Positions 1 to 6,282 of a DNA stretch of 17,133 bases are shown here, in pieces. The stretch comes from Agaricicola taiwanensis_A (GTDB taxonomy: Bacteria; Pseudomonadota; Alphaproteobacteria; Rhizobiales; Methylopilaceae), in contig JBEBSP010000046.1 of the NCBI GenBank assembly GCA_040394255.1, positions 1 through 17,133 on the forward strand. Direction: 5' to 3'. The notes below the pieces were generated by a model that saw only the letters and a list, made by a program, of their open reading frames with translations, did not search any database and was not told where the DNA came from. Both the position numbers and the translations under genes were made by a program. How positions within the stretch are numbered: position 1 is the stretch's first letter; the number at the start of each line of letters is the position of its first letter.

Positions 1-1
1 T

Positions 2-122
2 GAGAATGGGTCAGGCCGGGCTGCAAACGGCGCTGTCCTGCGCTCCGGTGCTCACATACTGAAAGTATGCTCCGCTCCGGTGCTCGACCATCACCGTTTT
101 CGCCATGCCCTGACCCATTCTC
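2..122. repeat. Inverted-repeat-bounded palindromic element
   Basis: Perfect 14-bp terminal inverted repeats lie at 2-15 (GAGAATGGGTCAGG) and 109-122. Inside are a second matching arm pair (AAACGG at 25-30, CCGTTT at 94-99), a direct repeat CGCTCCGGTGCTC at 41-53 and 74-86, and a central hairpin CATAC-TGAAA-GTATG at 55-69. The unit sits just outside the phyR terminator and has no recognisable gene. It resembles an intergenic palindromic repeat unit or a very small non-autonomous element. The structure is seen directly; its identity is inference, and whether it recurs in the genome cannot be judged here. Confidence 0.6.
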
Positions 123-150
123 CATCGGTCGTGTGAGATGGAAAATAAAA

Positions 151-186
151 AAAGCCGGCAGGTTTACCTGCCGGCTTTTTGTTTTT
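151..186 (-). terminator. Strong rho-independent terminator of phyR, bidirectional
   Basis: A 13-bp perfect stem (AAAGCCGGCAGGT at 151-163, ACCTGCCGGCTTT at 166-178) is flanked by an A-run at 147-153 and a T-run at 176-187. On the minus strand it begins about 16 bp past the phyR stop codon and ends in a U-tract, so it terminates phyR. The T-run on the other side lets it also stop any plus-strand transcript entering from the left. Confidence 0.93.
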
Positions 187-194
187 TGGGGACC

Positions 195-992
195 TCAGGC
201 CGCCTGCGGGCGCTGGGCCTTGGTGCGGAAGAACAGCGCCTGGCTGATGATCGCCTTCACCGTCTGGGTCTGGAACGGCTTGGTGATGAGGAACACCGGC
301 TCGGGCCGCGTGCCTGTCAGCAGGCGTTCCGGATAGGCGGTAATGAAGATCACCGGCACGTTGAAGCGCTCCAGGATCTCGTTGACCGCTTCCAGCCCCG
401 AGCTTCCGTCGGCCAGCTGGATGTCGGCCAGTACGAGGCCGGGCCTGGCGTCCTCGGCCATGGCGACGGCTTCGCGGTGGGTGCGGGCGTTGCCGACCAC
501 GCGGTGGCCGAGCCCCTCGACCAGCGCTTCCAGATCCATGGCGATGATCGGCTCGTCCTCGATGACGAGGACGTCGGTGGCGACCGCCTGGGCGATCTCG
601 CGGCCGACCTCGTCGGTGGCCGCGATCACCGCGGCGGTGTCGATCCCCAGGATCTCGGCGGCCTCGTCGGCGGTGAATCCCTCGACCGTCGTCAGCAGGA
701 AGACCTGCCGGGACAGGGGGGCGAGCGCTTCCAGCGTGCCGTCCGCGCCGAGCGCGGCAAGCGGATCGCCGTTCGCCTCGGTGTTGACCCGGACCGAAGA
801 CCAGATCTGCGAGAACACGCGGTAGAGGGCGAGGCGGGGATCGACATCCCTGGGAAAGATCGTGGGGTCGGACACCAATGCGCCGAGAACGGCCGCGACA
901 TAGGAGTCGCCGCTGGACTGATTGCCCGTCAGTGCGCGCGCATAGCGACGCAGGTAGGGCAGCTGAGGCGCAACGGTTTGGGCGATGGACAT
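195..992 (-). CDS. phyR: PhyR, anti-anti-sigma response regulator of the general stress response
   Basis: 265 residues, the usual PhyR length. Residues 1 to about 130 form the EcfG-like sigma domain that mimics the sigma factor. Residues 139-260 are a receiver domain with acidic residues E145/D146, phosphoacceptor D190 (in LADIQLADGSSG), T218 in FITAY and K238. When phosphorylated, the sigma-like domain of this family binds the anti-sigma NepR and frees EcfG. The start at 992 is chosen because AAGGAGG lies 6 nt upstream. A longer reading frame reaching 1067 is possible but would cover the promoter's -10 element. The gene is divergent from nepR-ecfG, has its own EcfG-type promoter (1038-1062) and ends at a strong terminator. 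Confidence 0.97.
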   Translation of the reverse strand: MSIAQTVAPQLPYLRRYARALTGNQSSGDSYVAAVLGALVSDPTIFPRDVDPRLALYRVFSQIWSSVRVNTEANGDPLAALGADGTLEALAPLSRQVFLLTTVEGFTADEAAEILGIDTAAVIAATDEVGREIAQAVATDVLVIEDEPIIAMDLEALVEGLGHRVVGNARTHREAVAMAEDARPGLVLADIQLADGSSGLEAVNEILERFNVPVIFITAYPERLLTGTRPEPVFLITKPFQTQTVKAIISQALFFRTKAQRPQAA

Positions 993-1037
993 GGAACCTC
1001 CTTGGGACACGGCATTAAGACCCGTTCGCGGCCCGGT

Positions 1038-1062
1038 AACGTATGGCGTGCGATAAAGTTCC
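1038..1062 (-). promoter_or_regulatory. EcfG (general stress sigma) promoter of phyR
   Basis: Read on the minus strand, GGAAC (1062-1058), 16 nt, then CGTT (1041-1038) exactly match the known EcfG consensus GGAAC-N16/17-CGTT. Transcription would start near 1031, about 39 nt before the phyR ATG. A small palindrome, TTCCAT-CAAG-ATGGAA (1059-1074), overlaps the -35 element. Confidence 0.85.
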
Positions 1063-1091
1063 ATCAAGATGGAATGCCTATAAGGGACGAC

Positions 1092-1117
1092 GGAACTTTG
1101 CAGACATCATAGACGTT
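1092..1117 (+). promoter_or_regulatory. EcfG (general stress sigma) promoter of nepR-ecfG
   Basis: GGAAC (1092-1096), a 17-nt spacer, then CGTT (1114-1117) match the EcfG consensus perfectly. The leader to the nepR ATG at 1230 would be roughly 105 nt and contains no convincing gene. The -35 elements of this and the phyR promoter are only 29 bp apart, back to back, so one sigma factor probably activates both arms. Confidence 0.85.
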
Positions 1118-1229
1118 GTCTGCGGCGATAAACAGTTCACTTTGAGGGTCGAATGGCGAGCAGCAGGCATTTCAGGCACATGCCCTGTTTCATTCCGAAG
1201 CCGCACCATGTCACGCGAAAGCACCGAGT

Positions 1230-1424
1230 ATGAATGACCACGATAATTCCGGAAATGGTGTGGACCCTGAGCTTCAGGCCCACATCGGACGCAAGTTGAA
1301 GGCATCCTACGACGATATTCTTGGCCAGCCCGTTCCCGATCGCTTCCTGGAACTCCTGAAGGCTCTGGAAGAGCGCGAGGGCCAGTCCAAGGATGATCCG
1401 TCCCTGAGCGGTGACACCGCATGA
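1230..1424 (+). CDS. nepR: NepR, anti-sigma factor for EcfG
   Basis: A 64-residue soluble protein with the NepR signature: a disordered, acidic N-terminus, a first helix around 15-30 (LQAHIGRKLKASYDDI) and a second around 36-49 (PDRFLELLKALEER). NepR proteins wrap these two helices around EcfG to hold it inactive, or around the sigma-like domain of phosphorylated PhyR. The gene lies between phyR and ecfG, the standard arrangement. Its last codons overlap the ecfG start by 4 nt (ATGA), so the two are translationally coupled, which helps keep their ratio fixed. The Shine-Dalgarno sequence is weak (GAAAG about 10 nt upstream). Confidence 0.94.
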   Translation: MNDHDNSGNGVDPELQAHIGRKLKASYDDILGQPVPDRFLELLKALEEREGQSKDDPSLSGDTA

Positions 1425-1981
1425 GCGATCAGACCGCTGTCCGGGACACGATGCTCGCCGAAATTCCGAGCCTGCGCGCCTTCGCGGTCTCGTTGTGCGG
1501 GCAGATCGACCGGGCCGACGATCTCGTGCAGGAAACCCTGATGAAGGCCTGGCTGAACCTGGACCGGTTCCAGGAAGGCACCAACATGCGGGCCTGGCTG
1601 TTCACGATCCTGCGCAACGTCTTCTATTCCGAGCACCGCAAGCGCCGGCGCGAGGTCGAGGACGCCGACGGCTCCATCGTCGGGCGGCTGGCGGTTCATG
1701 CCGGTCAGGACGGCCACATGGACCTTCAGGATTTCCGCGCCGCGCTCGCCGAACTGCCTGCCGACCAGCGCGAGGCGCTCATCCTTGTCGGGGCTTCGGG
1801 CTTTTCCTACGAGGAAGCCGCCACGATCTGCGACTGCGCGGTCGGCACCATCAAAAGCCGCGTCAACCGGGCCCGTAACGCCCTGACGCGCGTACTCGCC
1901 GTGGAGGGCGGGCGTGAATTCGGTCCAGGGGACACGGGTCAGGCCGCACTGGGGAATTCCATCCTGCCCTCTTCTTCCTGA
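1421..1981 (+). CDS. ecfG: EcfG-family RNA polymerase sigma factor of the general stress response
   Basis: 186 residues. Sigma region 2 spans about 10-76 and includes DDLVQETLMKAW and the helix NMRAWLFTILRN, which bind core polymerase and the -10 element. Sigma region 4 spans about 103-156, with the helix-turn-helix around 131-152 (EEAATICDCAVGTIKSR) that reads the GGAAC -35 element. The family directs the alphaproteobacterial general stress regulon. The tail of about 25 residues after region 4 is unconserved. It starts inside the nepR stop codon (4-nt overlap) and shares the EcfG-type promoter at 1092-1117, which implies positive autoregulation. The sensor kinase gene follows after 29 bp on the same strand. 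Confidence 0.96.
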   Translation: MSDQTAVRDTMLAEIPSLRAFAVSLCGQIDRADDLVQETLMKAWLNLDRFQEGTNMRAWLFTILRNVFYSEHRKRRREVEDADGSIVGRLAVHAGQDGHMDLQDFRAALAELPADQREALILVGASGFSYEEAATICDCAVGTIKSRVNRARNALTRVLAVEGGREFGPGDTGQAALGNSILPSSS

Positions 1982-2010
1982 CAACCGACTATCCACACCC
2001 GTGATCGGCC

Positions 2011-3663
2011 GTGTTCAAGAGTTTCAAGAGCCGCATCATCATCCTGCTGTTCCTGGCCAATCTGCCGGCGGCGCTCGTGGCCGTGGCGGCGGGGGTGTCC
2101 AGCTACGGCGATGCACGCGCCTTGCAACAACTGGCGGTCCAGCAGGCGGCCGAGATACTGGCGTCGCGCGCGGGAGAGGTCCTGGGTGTCGCGCGCGCGG
2201 TGATTTCGACGCTGGCGCCGAACACGGCGCTCGTGCAGGACAGTGAAAGCTGTCGGATACGGCTTGAAGCCACGATCGCCAGCACCATGCATCACACCGG
2301 CGCGTTCCTGTCCCGGGAGGACGGGCAACTGGTGTGCTCGGCCGGGCGCGTGCCCGAGCAGGCGGAGAACCGCGCGTCGCTGTTCAACGTGGTGGCCGGC
2401 AGGGGGCCGGGCCACGCCGCCGTCTTCCTGGCCGAAAGCATGAATGCTCCGAACCCTCGCGTGGTGGCGGCGCGCACCGTTCCCCTTGCGGACGGCACGG
2501 CGGGCATACTGGCGCTGACCATCGAGGGGCGCGTGTTCGACCGCCTGTTCGACGATGTGCTGCCGCTTCCCCGTGATGGAGCCATCCTGACGGGCACAGG
2601 CCATGGACTGGCGTCCGATCCGGCGACGGAGAGTGCCGACTGGCGACCCGCCCTGGCGGCGGTCCAGCCGCGGGTGACCACCGGCTTCACGGCGCGCGGG
2701 GCGGACGACGTCCTGCGATTTTATGTGATGGCGCCTATCCCGGGGACCTCCGCCTTCGTCATGATGGCGCGGCCCGACAGTGTCATCGGCGCCCAGGATA
2801 CGCGCCAATTGCTCGCGACGCTGGGCGTGCCGCTGGCGATGATCGCCTTCAGCATCATCGCGGTCCTGCTCGGTTTCAACCGTTTCGTCCTGCGCTGGGT
2901 GCGGCGTCTGCGCGTCAATGCCTTCGACTATGCCGCCGGCCATTACGACAGTCGGATCGAGGGGCTGGAGAGCGCCCCGCGCGAGATCGCCGATCTGGGA
3001 GATGCCTTCAACACCATGGCGCGCGAGGTCACGGACAGGTCCAACGCGCTGGAACGGGCGCTCCTGGATAAGGACCGCATCCTGCGCGAGTTGCACCACC
3101 GGGTGAAGAACAATTTCCAGATGATCGCCAGCCTTCTCGCCCTTCAGCGGCGCGAACTGCCGGCCGAGGTGCGGCCTCTCCTGCGCGTGCCGGAAGACCG
3201 GGTGCTGGCCATGGCCGCCGCGCACAAGGCCTCCTATGCGAGCGGCGAGATCGGGCATGTCCAGGTGCTCGATCTCCTGTCGGACGTGGCGGTCCAGATC
3301 CGCCAGAGCTTCGGGGCGCGCGCGCCGAAGATCCACGTGAAGGCGGCACCGGATGTGGTCGAGACCGAGGTCGATCTCGACCGCGCCGTGCCCATGGCCT
3401 TGTTGACATCGGAACTGGTCAGCGCGGCCCTTGCCCAGACCGGCGACGGCACGCTCGTCATCAACATCACGCGGCTTGAGGATGAAGAGGGGCTCCGGCT
3501 TGAGATCAGCGCGCCGGGCATCAGTGGAACCCTGCCGCGCACCGCCCTGCCGGGACGCCTCGTGACGGCCTATATCGCCCAACTGCACGCCCGGCTCGAC
3601 AGCAGCCAAGCCGATGTGCTGAGCATCATCGTGCCGCAGCCCATCCTGCCCGCGCCGGCCTGA
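2011..3663 (+). CDS. Membrane HisKA_2-type sensor kinase beside EcfG, with degenerate ATPase domain (PhyK/PhyP-like)
   Basis: 550 residues from a GTG start with no clear Shine-Dalgarno, 29 nt after ecfG. TM1 is at about 9-29. A periplasmic Cache-like sensor region at about 30-268 has two cysteines (C81, C109) that could form a disulfide. TM2 is at about 269-290 and a HAMP linker at about 291-343. The HisKA_2 phosphoacceptor motif ELHHRVKNNFQ has H362/H363. The C-terminal 120 residues align in position with an HATPase domain but lack its key residues: the N box reads SELVSAAL instead of the usual NELVTNA type, and neither a DxGxG box nor a glycine-rich lid (GLGLxLV) remains (APGISG and LPGRLV instead). 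Known relatives next to ecfG phosphorylate PhyR (PhyK) or dephosphorylate it (PhyP in Sphingomonas). The lost ATP site makes a phosphatase or phosphotransfer role more likely here; that is inference. Confidence 0.85.
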   Translation: MFKSFKSRIIILLFLANLPAALVAVAAGVSSYGDARALQQLAVQQAAEILASRAGEVLGVARAVISTLAPNTALVQDSESCRIRLEATIASTMHHTGAFLSREDGQLVCSAGRVPEQAENRASLFNVVAGRGPGHAAVFLAESMNAPNPRVVAARTVPLADGTAGILALTIEGRVFDRLFDDVLPLPRDGAILTGTGHGLASDPATESADWRPALAAVQPRVTTGFTARGADDVLRFYVMAPIPGTSAFVMMARPDSVIGAQDTRQLLATLGVPLAMIAFSIIAVLLGFNRFVLRWVRRLRVNAFDYAAGHYDSRIEGLESAPREIADLGDAFNTMAREVTDRSNALERALLDKDRILRELHHRVKNNFQMIASLLALQRRELPAEVRPLLRVPEDRVLAMAAAHKASYASGEIGHVQVLDLLSDVAVQIRQSFGARAPKIHVKAAPDVVETEVDLDRAVPMALLTSELVSAALAQTGDGTLVINITRLEDEEGLRLEISAPGISGTLPRTALPGRLVTAYIAQLHARLDSSQADVLSIIVPQPILPAPA

Positions 3664-3711
3664 CGCGGCGGAGCCGGTCAGGATCGGAACTGATGTGCCC
3701 GTCCGGAAGGA

Positions 3712-3891
3712 TCACACCGCCGGAGGGCGGCGGCCGGTGATCATCCCGTAGACCAGCGACAGGACGAACAGGATGATGGCGACGACGAAGATGATCTTCG
3801 CGATCGAGACCGCCGTTCCGGCGATGCCGCCGAAGCCGAGCGCCGCCGCGATCAGCGCGACAATCAGAAAGGTGAGAGCCCATCCGAGCAT
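3712..3891 (-). CDS. DUF1328 small inner-membrane protein
   Basis: 59 residues, nearly all hydrophobic: two membrane segments at about 2-22 and 29-48 joined by a glycine-rich turn (GFGGIAGTA), and a basic tail (GRRPPAV). This matches the DUF1328 (YtjA-like) family, small membrane proteins of unknown biochemical role often induced by stress in Proteobacteria. The start at 3891 is preferred over 3912 because GGAG lies 7 nt upstream and the family begins MLGWALTFL. It is convergent with the sensor kinase (48 bp apart). A near-consensus EcfG promoter lies upstream at 3945-3969, which would place it in the stress regulon. Confidence 0.88.
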   Translation of the reverse strand: MLGWALTFLIVALIAAALGFGGIAGTAVSIAKIIFVVAIILFVLSLVYGMITGRRPPAV

Positions 3892-3944
3892 GACAATCTC
3901 CACTGGACGCACCGATGACGGGGCATCGGCTGTTCGGTCGGAAT

Positions 3945-3969
3945 AACGCGCGGACGCGGGAAAGGTTCA
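3945..3969 (-). promoter_or_regulatory. EcfG-like promoter of the DUF1328 gene
   Basis: On the minus strand, TGAAC (3969-3965), 16 nt, then CGTT (3948-3945) differ from the GGAAC-N16-CGTT consensus at one base. It lies about 54 bp before the DUF1328 start and overlaps the stop codon of the upstream pseudouridine synthase gene (3967-3969). Stress-induced transcription independent of that gene is therefore likely. Confidence 0.6.
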
Positions 3970-4677
3970 CTCTCCGGGCAAGGCACCCGTCTGCGCGCCG
4001 AGGCCGAGCGCGGCCAGCGTCGCCGCGATGTGGGGCGGAAGCTCCGCCGCCACCCGCACCGGATCGAGGCCGTCGCGCATGGGGATGACGATGGCCGCCG
4101 CGTGCAGATGCAGCATCGGTCCGGCGGGCGGCGGCGGCGAGCTGGCGTAGATTCGCTCCCCCAGTATCGGGCAGCCGAGTTCGGCCAGATGGACCCTGAT
4201 CTGGTGGGTGCGGCCGGTGAGCGGTTTCAATTCGACCAGCGACAGCCCGCCCGCCTCGCCGAGAAGGCGGTAGTCGGTAGTAGAGGGCATGCCCTTGTCC
4301 CGGTCGACCTTCATCCACCAGCCGCGCGTTTCCGACCTCTTGGCCAGCGGCAGGTCGATGCGTCCGCTGTCTTCGGGCGGCCGCCCCTGCGTGACCGCAA
4401 GGTAGGTCTTTTCCACCCGGCCCGACGCGAACAGCTTGCCGAGGCGTGCGAGCGCCTTGCGGTGCCGCCCGAGCACGAGGCAGCCGGAGGTCTCGCGGTC
4501 GAGGCGGTGCGCCAGTTCCGGTGCGCGGGGCAGGCCGAACGTCAGGGCGCCGAAATGGCGGTCCAGCGTGTCGCCGCCCTTGGGGCCGGCGTGCACGGGA
4601 AGGCCCGGCGGCTTGTCGATCACGAGGATCAGGCCATCGCGGTAGAGCACGCGAGACTGCATTTCGTCGGGTGTCAT
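3967..4677 (-). CDS. RluA-family RNA pseudouridine synthase
   Basis: 236 residues. The catalytic motif HRLDRETSG contains the nucleophilic aspartate D60. A second family motif is LKPLTGRTHQIRVHL at 150-164, and the N-terminal KPPGLPVHAG at 22-31 is typical. These enzymes isomerise uridine to pseudouridine in rRNA or tRNA. There is no N-terminal S4 domain, so the short RluA/TruC type fits better than RluC or RluD; the RNA target cannot be read from sequence. The start at 4677 is chosen as the first methionine of the conserved region; an alternative lies at 4662. It is divergent from glk across 96 bp, and its 3' end carries the promoter for the DUF1328 gene. Confidence 0.92.
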   Translation of the reverse strand: MTPDEMQSRVLYRDGLILVIDKPPGLPVHAGPKGGDTLDRHFGALTFGLPRAPELAHRLDRETSGCLVLGRHRKALARLGKLFASGRVEKTYLAVTQGRPPEDSGRIDLPLAKRSETRGWWMKVDRDKGMPSTTDYRLLGEAGGLSLVELKPLTGRTHQIRVHLAELGCPILGERIYASSPPPPAGPMLHLHAAAIVIPMRDGLDPVRVAAELPPHIAATLAALGLGAQTGALPGE

Positions 4678-4773
4678 GGCACGGCCCTGGCCCTGGATGG
4701 GCGTCTGCTTTACCTGAACGGGCGCGTCCCGCAAAGCCGCGCGGGCTTGGCGTGGCCGCACGGGGCGGGCTAC

Positions 4774-5745
4774 ATGGCCTTGATGACCGACGCACCGCTG
4801 ACACCACCCGCCATCCTCGTCGCCGACATCGGCGGCACCAACAGCCGCTTCGCCCTCGTCGCCGGCGGCGAATTGACGGCGCGCCTGTCGGTGTCCAACG
4901 ACGAGGCCGGGAGCCTTGAAGCCGCGGTCGACCGATTCCTGGCGGTGCAGAAGGCGCGTCCGAGCCATGCGGTGCTGGCGGTGGCGGCTCCGGTCGGGGC
5001 GCGCGCGGTGCGGCTGACGAACCGCGACTGGATCATCGACGCGGAGGCGCTGGAGCGCCGGTTCGGGTTTGCGCGGGTCGATCTTCTGAACGATTTCGCC
5101 GCTGTCGCCCATGGGTTGCCACGGCTCGGAGCGGATCAACTGCACATGATCGGACCAGCCGAGACCGCCGCCGCGACCAAGGTGGTGCTGGGTCCCGGCA
5201 CCGGGCTTGGCGTCGCCGCGCTGATCGAAAGCAACGGCGTCTGGCGCGCCTTGCCCAGCGAAGGGGGGCACATCGAGCTTGCCGCCACCACGGCGCGGGA
5301 AGCGGAGGTGTTCGCCCTGCTGCGCCGGCGTCTCGGGCGGGTGTCGGCGGAATTCGTCGTGTCCGGCATGGGCCTCGCCCATCTCGACGCGGCCTTCGCC
5401 GAAACCGATGGGACACCCTATGTGCCGCGCGACGGCGCGGAGGTGGAGCGGGCGGCGCGGGCCGGCGAGGCGCGGGCTCTGGACGTCATGACCCTGTTCG
5501 CCGATGCGCTGGCGCGGTTCGCGGGGGACATGGCCGTGACCTTCGTGGCGCGGGGCGGGGTCTACATCGCGGGCGGCATCGTGCCGAAGATCGTGGACCG
5601 CCTCGATCCGGGCCGGTTCCGTGAAGCATTTGAAGCCAAGGCCCCCCATCAGGCGCTCATGGCCGGGATCGCGACGGGCGTCATACTGGAGCAGGACCCA
5701 GGGCTTTTTGGCTGCCTGGCCTATGCCGCTCAAAAGTATAAATAA
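4774..5745 (+). CDS. glk: Glucokinase (bacterial Glk family)
   Basis: 323 residues, the usual Glk length. An N-terminal phosphate-binding loop LVADIGGTNSRFAL lies at 15-28, the catalytic base is D107 in LLNDFAAVAHGLP, the second phosphate loop is GPGTGLG at 140-146, and the SEGGHIE motif at 162-168 supplies glucose-binding residues. The enzyme phosphorylates glucose with ATP in the cytoplasm, feeding the Entner-Doudoroff or Embden-Meyerhof route. The ATG at 4774 gives the standard N-terminus; a second ATG lies at 4783. The frame stays open a long way upstream, which is a GC-composition effect over the antisense pseudouridine synthase gene, not an extended protein. AT-rich DNA begins immediately after the stop. 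Confidence 0.95.
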   Translation: MALMTDAPLTPPAILVADIGGTNSRFALVAGGELTARLSVSNDEAGSLEAAVDRFLAVQKARPSHAVLAVAAPVGARAVRLTNRDWIIDAEALERRFGFARVDLLNDFAAVAHGLPRLGADQLHMIGPAETAAATKVVLGPGTGLGVAALIESNGVWRALPSEGGHIELAATTAREAEVFALLRRRLGRVSAEFVVSGMGLAHLDAAFAETDGTPYVPRDGAEVERAARAGEARALDVMTLFADALARFAGDMAVTFVARGGVYIAGGIVPKIVDRLDPGRFREAFEAKAPHQALMAGIATGVILEQDPGLFGCLAYAAQKYK

Positions 5746-5893
5746 TTATCGGTCTGTTGTATTATCAAGTATTGATTGCGGTAACATGATTCCGATAACA
5801 GTTAAATTTACTGTGATTTCAATGTATTGTTGTTTAATTGATTTTTAAAACGTACCTTTATCTCCAGATGCGGCGACCAATTGGAGAGAACAC
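5746..5893 (+). promoter_or_regulatory. AT-rich promoter/leader region of the small secreted protein
   Basis: This 148-bp spacer is far richer in A and T than the rest of the window. It includes a small inverted repeat ACAGT-N7-ACTGT (5798-5814, spacer TAAATTT), a possible operator. A loose sigma-70-like pair, TTGATT (5772-5777) and GATAAC (5794-5799), overlaps it. The Shine-Dalgarno GGAGAG lies at 5883-5888. The exact promoter assignment is weak; the composition shift is plain. Confidence 0.4.
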
Positions 5894-6205
5894 ATGAAGA
5901 CGATTATTGCTGCGAGCGCGATCATTGCTGCTTTTGCCATTGCCCCGGCTCAGGCCATGTCGCCGATCACCACCGTGAAAACCATTGCCAGCGACGCGTC
6001 GATCCATGAGATCGGCACGCGCGTCACCAAGAAGAGGAGCGTTTCCGCCGGTTCGTCATCCTCGCTGCTGAACAGCGGGCTCGGCCTCAATCTCGGCAAT
6101 CTGCTGGGCGTCGATCTCGGCCTCGGCATCCTGCAAAGCAACAGCTACGCCCAGCAGAAGTCCTTCACCAATATCCAGAAGAACTCCAGCAAGCGGCATC
6201 GCTGA
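5894..6205 (+). CDS. Small secreted protein of unknown function
   Basis: 103 residues. The Sec signal peptide MKTIIAASAIIAAFAIAPAQA has a clear AQA cleavage site at 21, and GGAGAG lies 6 nt before the ATG. The mature part of about 82 residues has no cysteine. It starts with a short polar stretch, then a serine-rich linker (SAGSSSSLLN), then an alternating Leu/Gly/Asn segment at about 62-80 that looks amphipathic, then a polar Gln/Asn/Ser-rich end (SNSYAQQKSFTNIQKN) and a basic tail SSKRHR. I recognise no family. Export is well supported. A surface-associated or self-assembling role is only a guess from the composition. It converges on the outer-membrane barrel gene, whose product could be a partner in the same envelope. 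Confidence 0.75.
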   Translation: MKTIIAASAIIAAFAIAPAQAMSPITTVKTIASDASIHEIGTRVTKKRSVSAGSSSSLLNSGLGLNLGNLLGVDLGLGILQSNSYAQQKSFTNIQKNSSKRHR

Positions 6206-6259
6206 CACGGAACGGCGCTGAGCGCTGGTGCCCCCTCCCATGCTCATGCGCCTCGGGGC

Positions 6260-6282
6260 GACGGCGGTCATCGACCGCCGTC
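6260..6282. terminator. Hairpin between convergent envelope genes
   Basis: A perfect 9-bp stem (GACGGCGGT at 6260-6268, ACCGCCGTC at 6274-6282) has a 5-nt loop. It lies 55 bp past the secreted-protein stop and spans the stop codon of the convergent barrel gene. There is no clean T-run on either side, so it is a plausible but weak bidirectional terminator or an mRNA-stabilising structure. Confidence 0.5.

Noticed and set aside
993..1067. Longer PhyR starting at 1067
   Set aside because: It would begin upstream of the EcfG -10 element, lacks a Shine-Dalgarno, and the 25 extra residues are not PhyR-like; the start at 992 has AAGGAGG.
1043..1237. 64-codon plus-strand frame between phyR and nepR
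   Set aside because: It spans both divergent promoters and the nepR start, with no Shine-Dalgarno or domain.
4030..4773. Long upstream in-frame extension of glucokinase
   Set aside because: It is antisense to the pseudouridine synthase gene, has no glucokinase-like sequence, and the conserved family start lies at 4774. An open frame is expected at this GC content.
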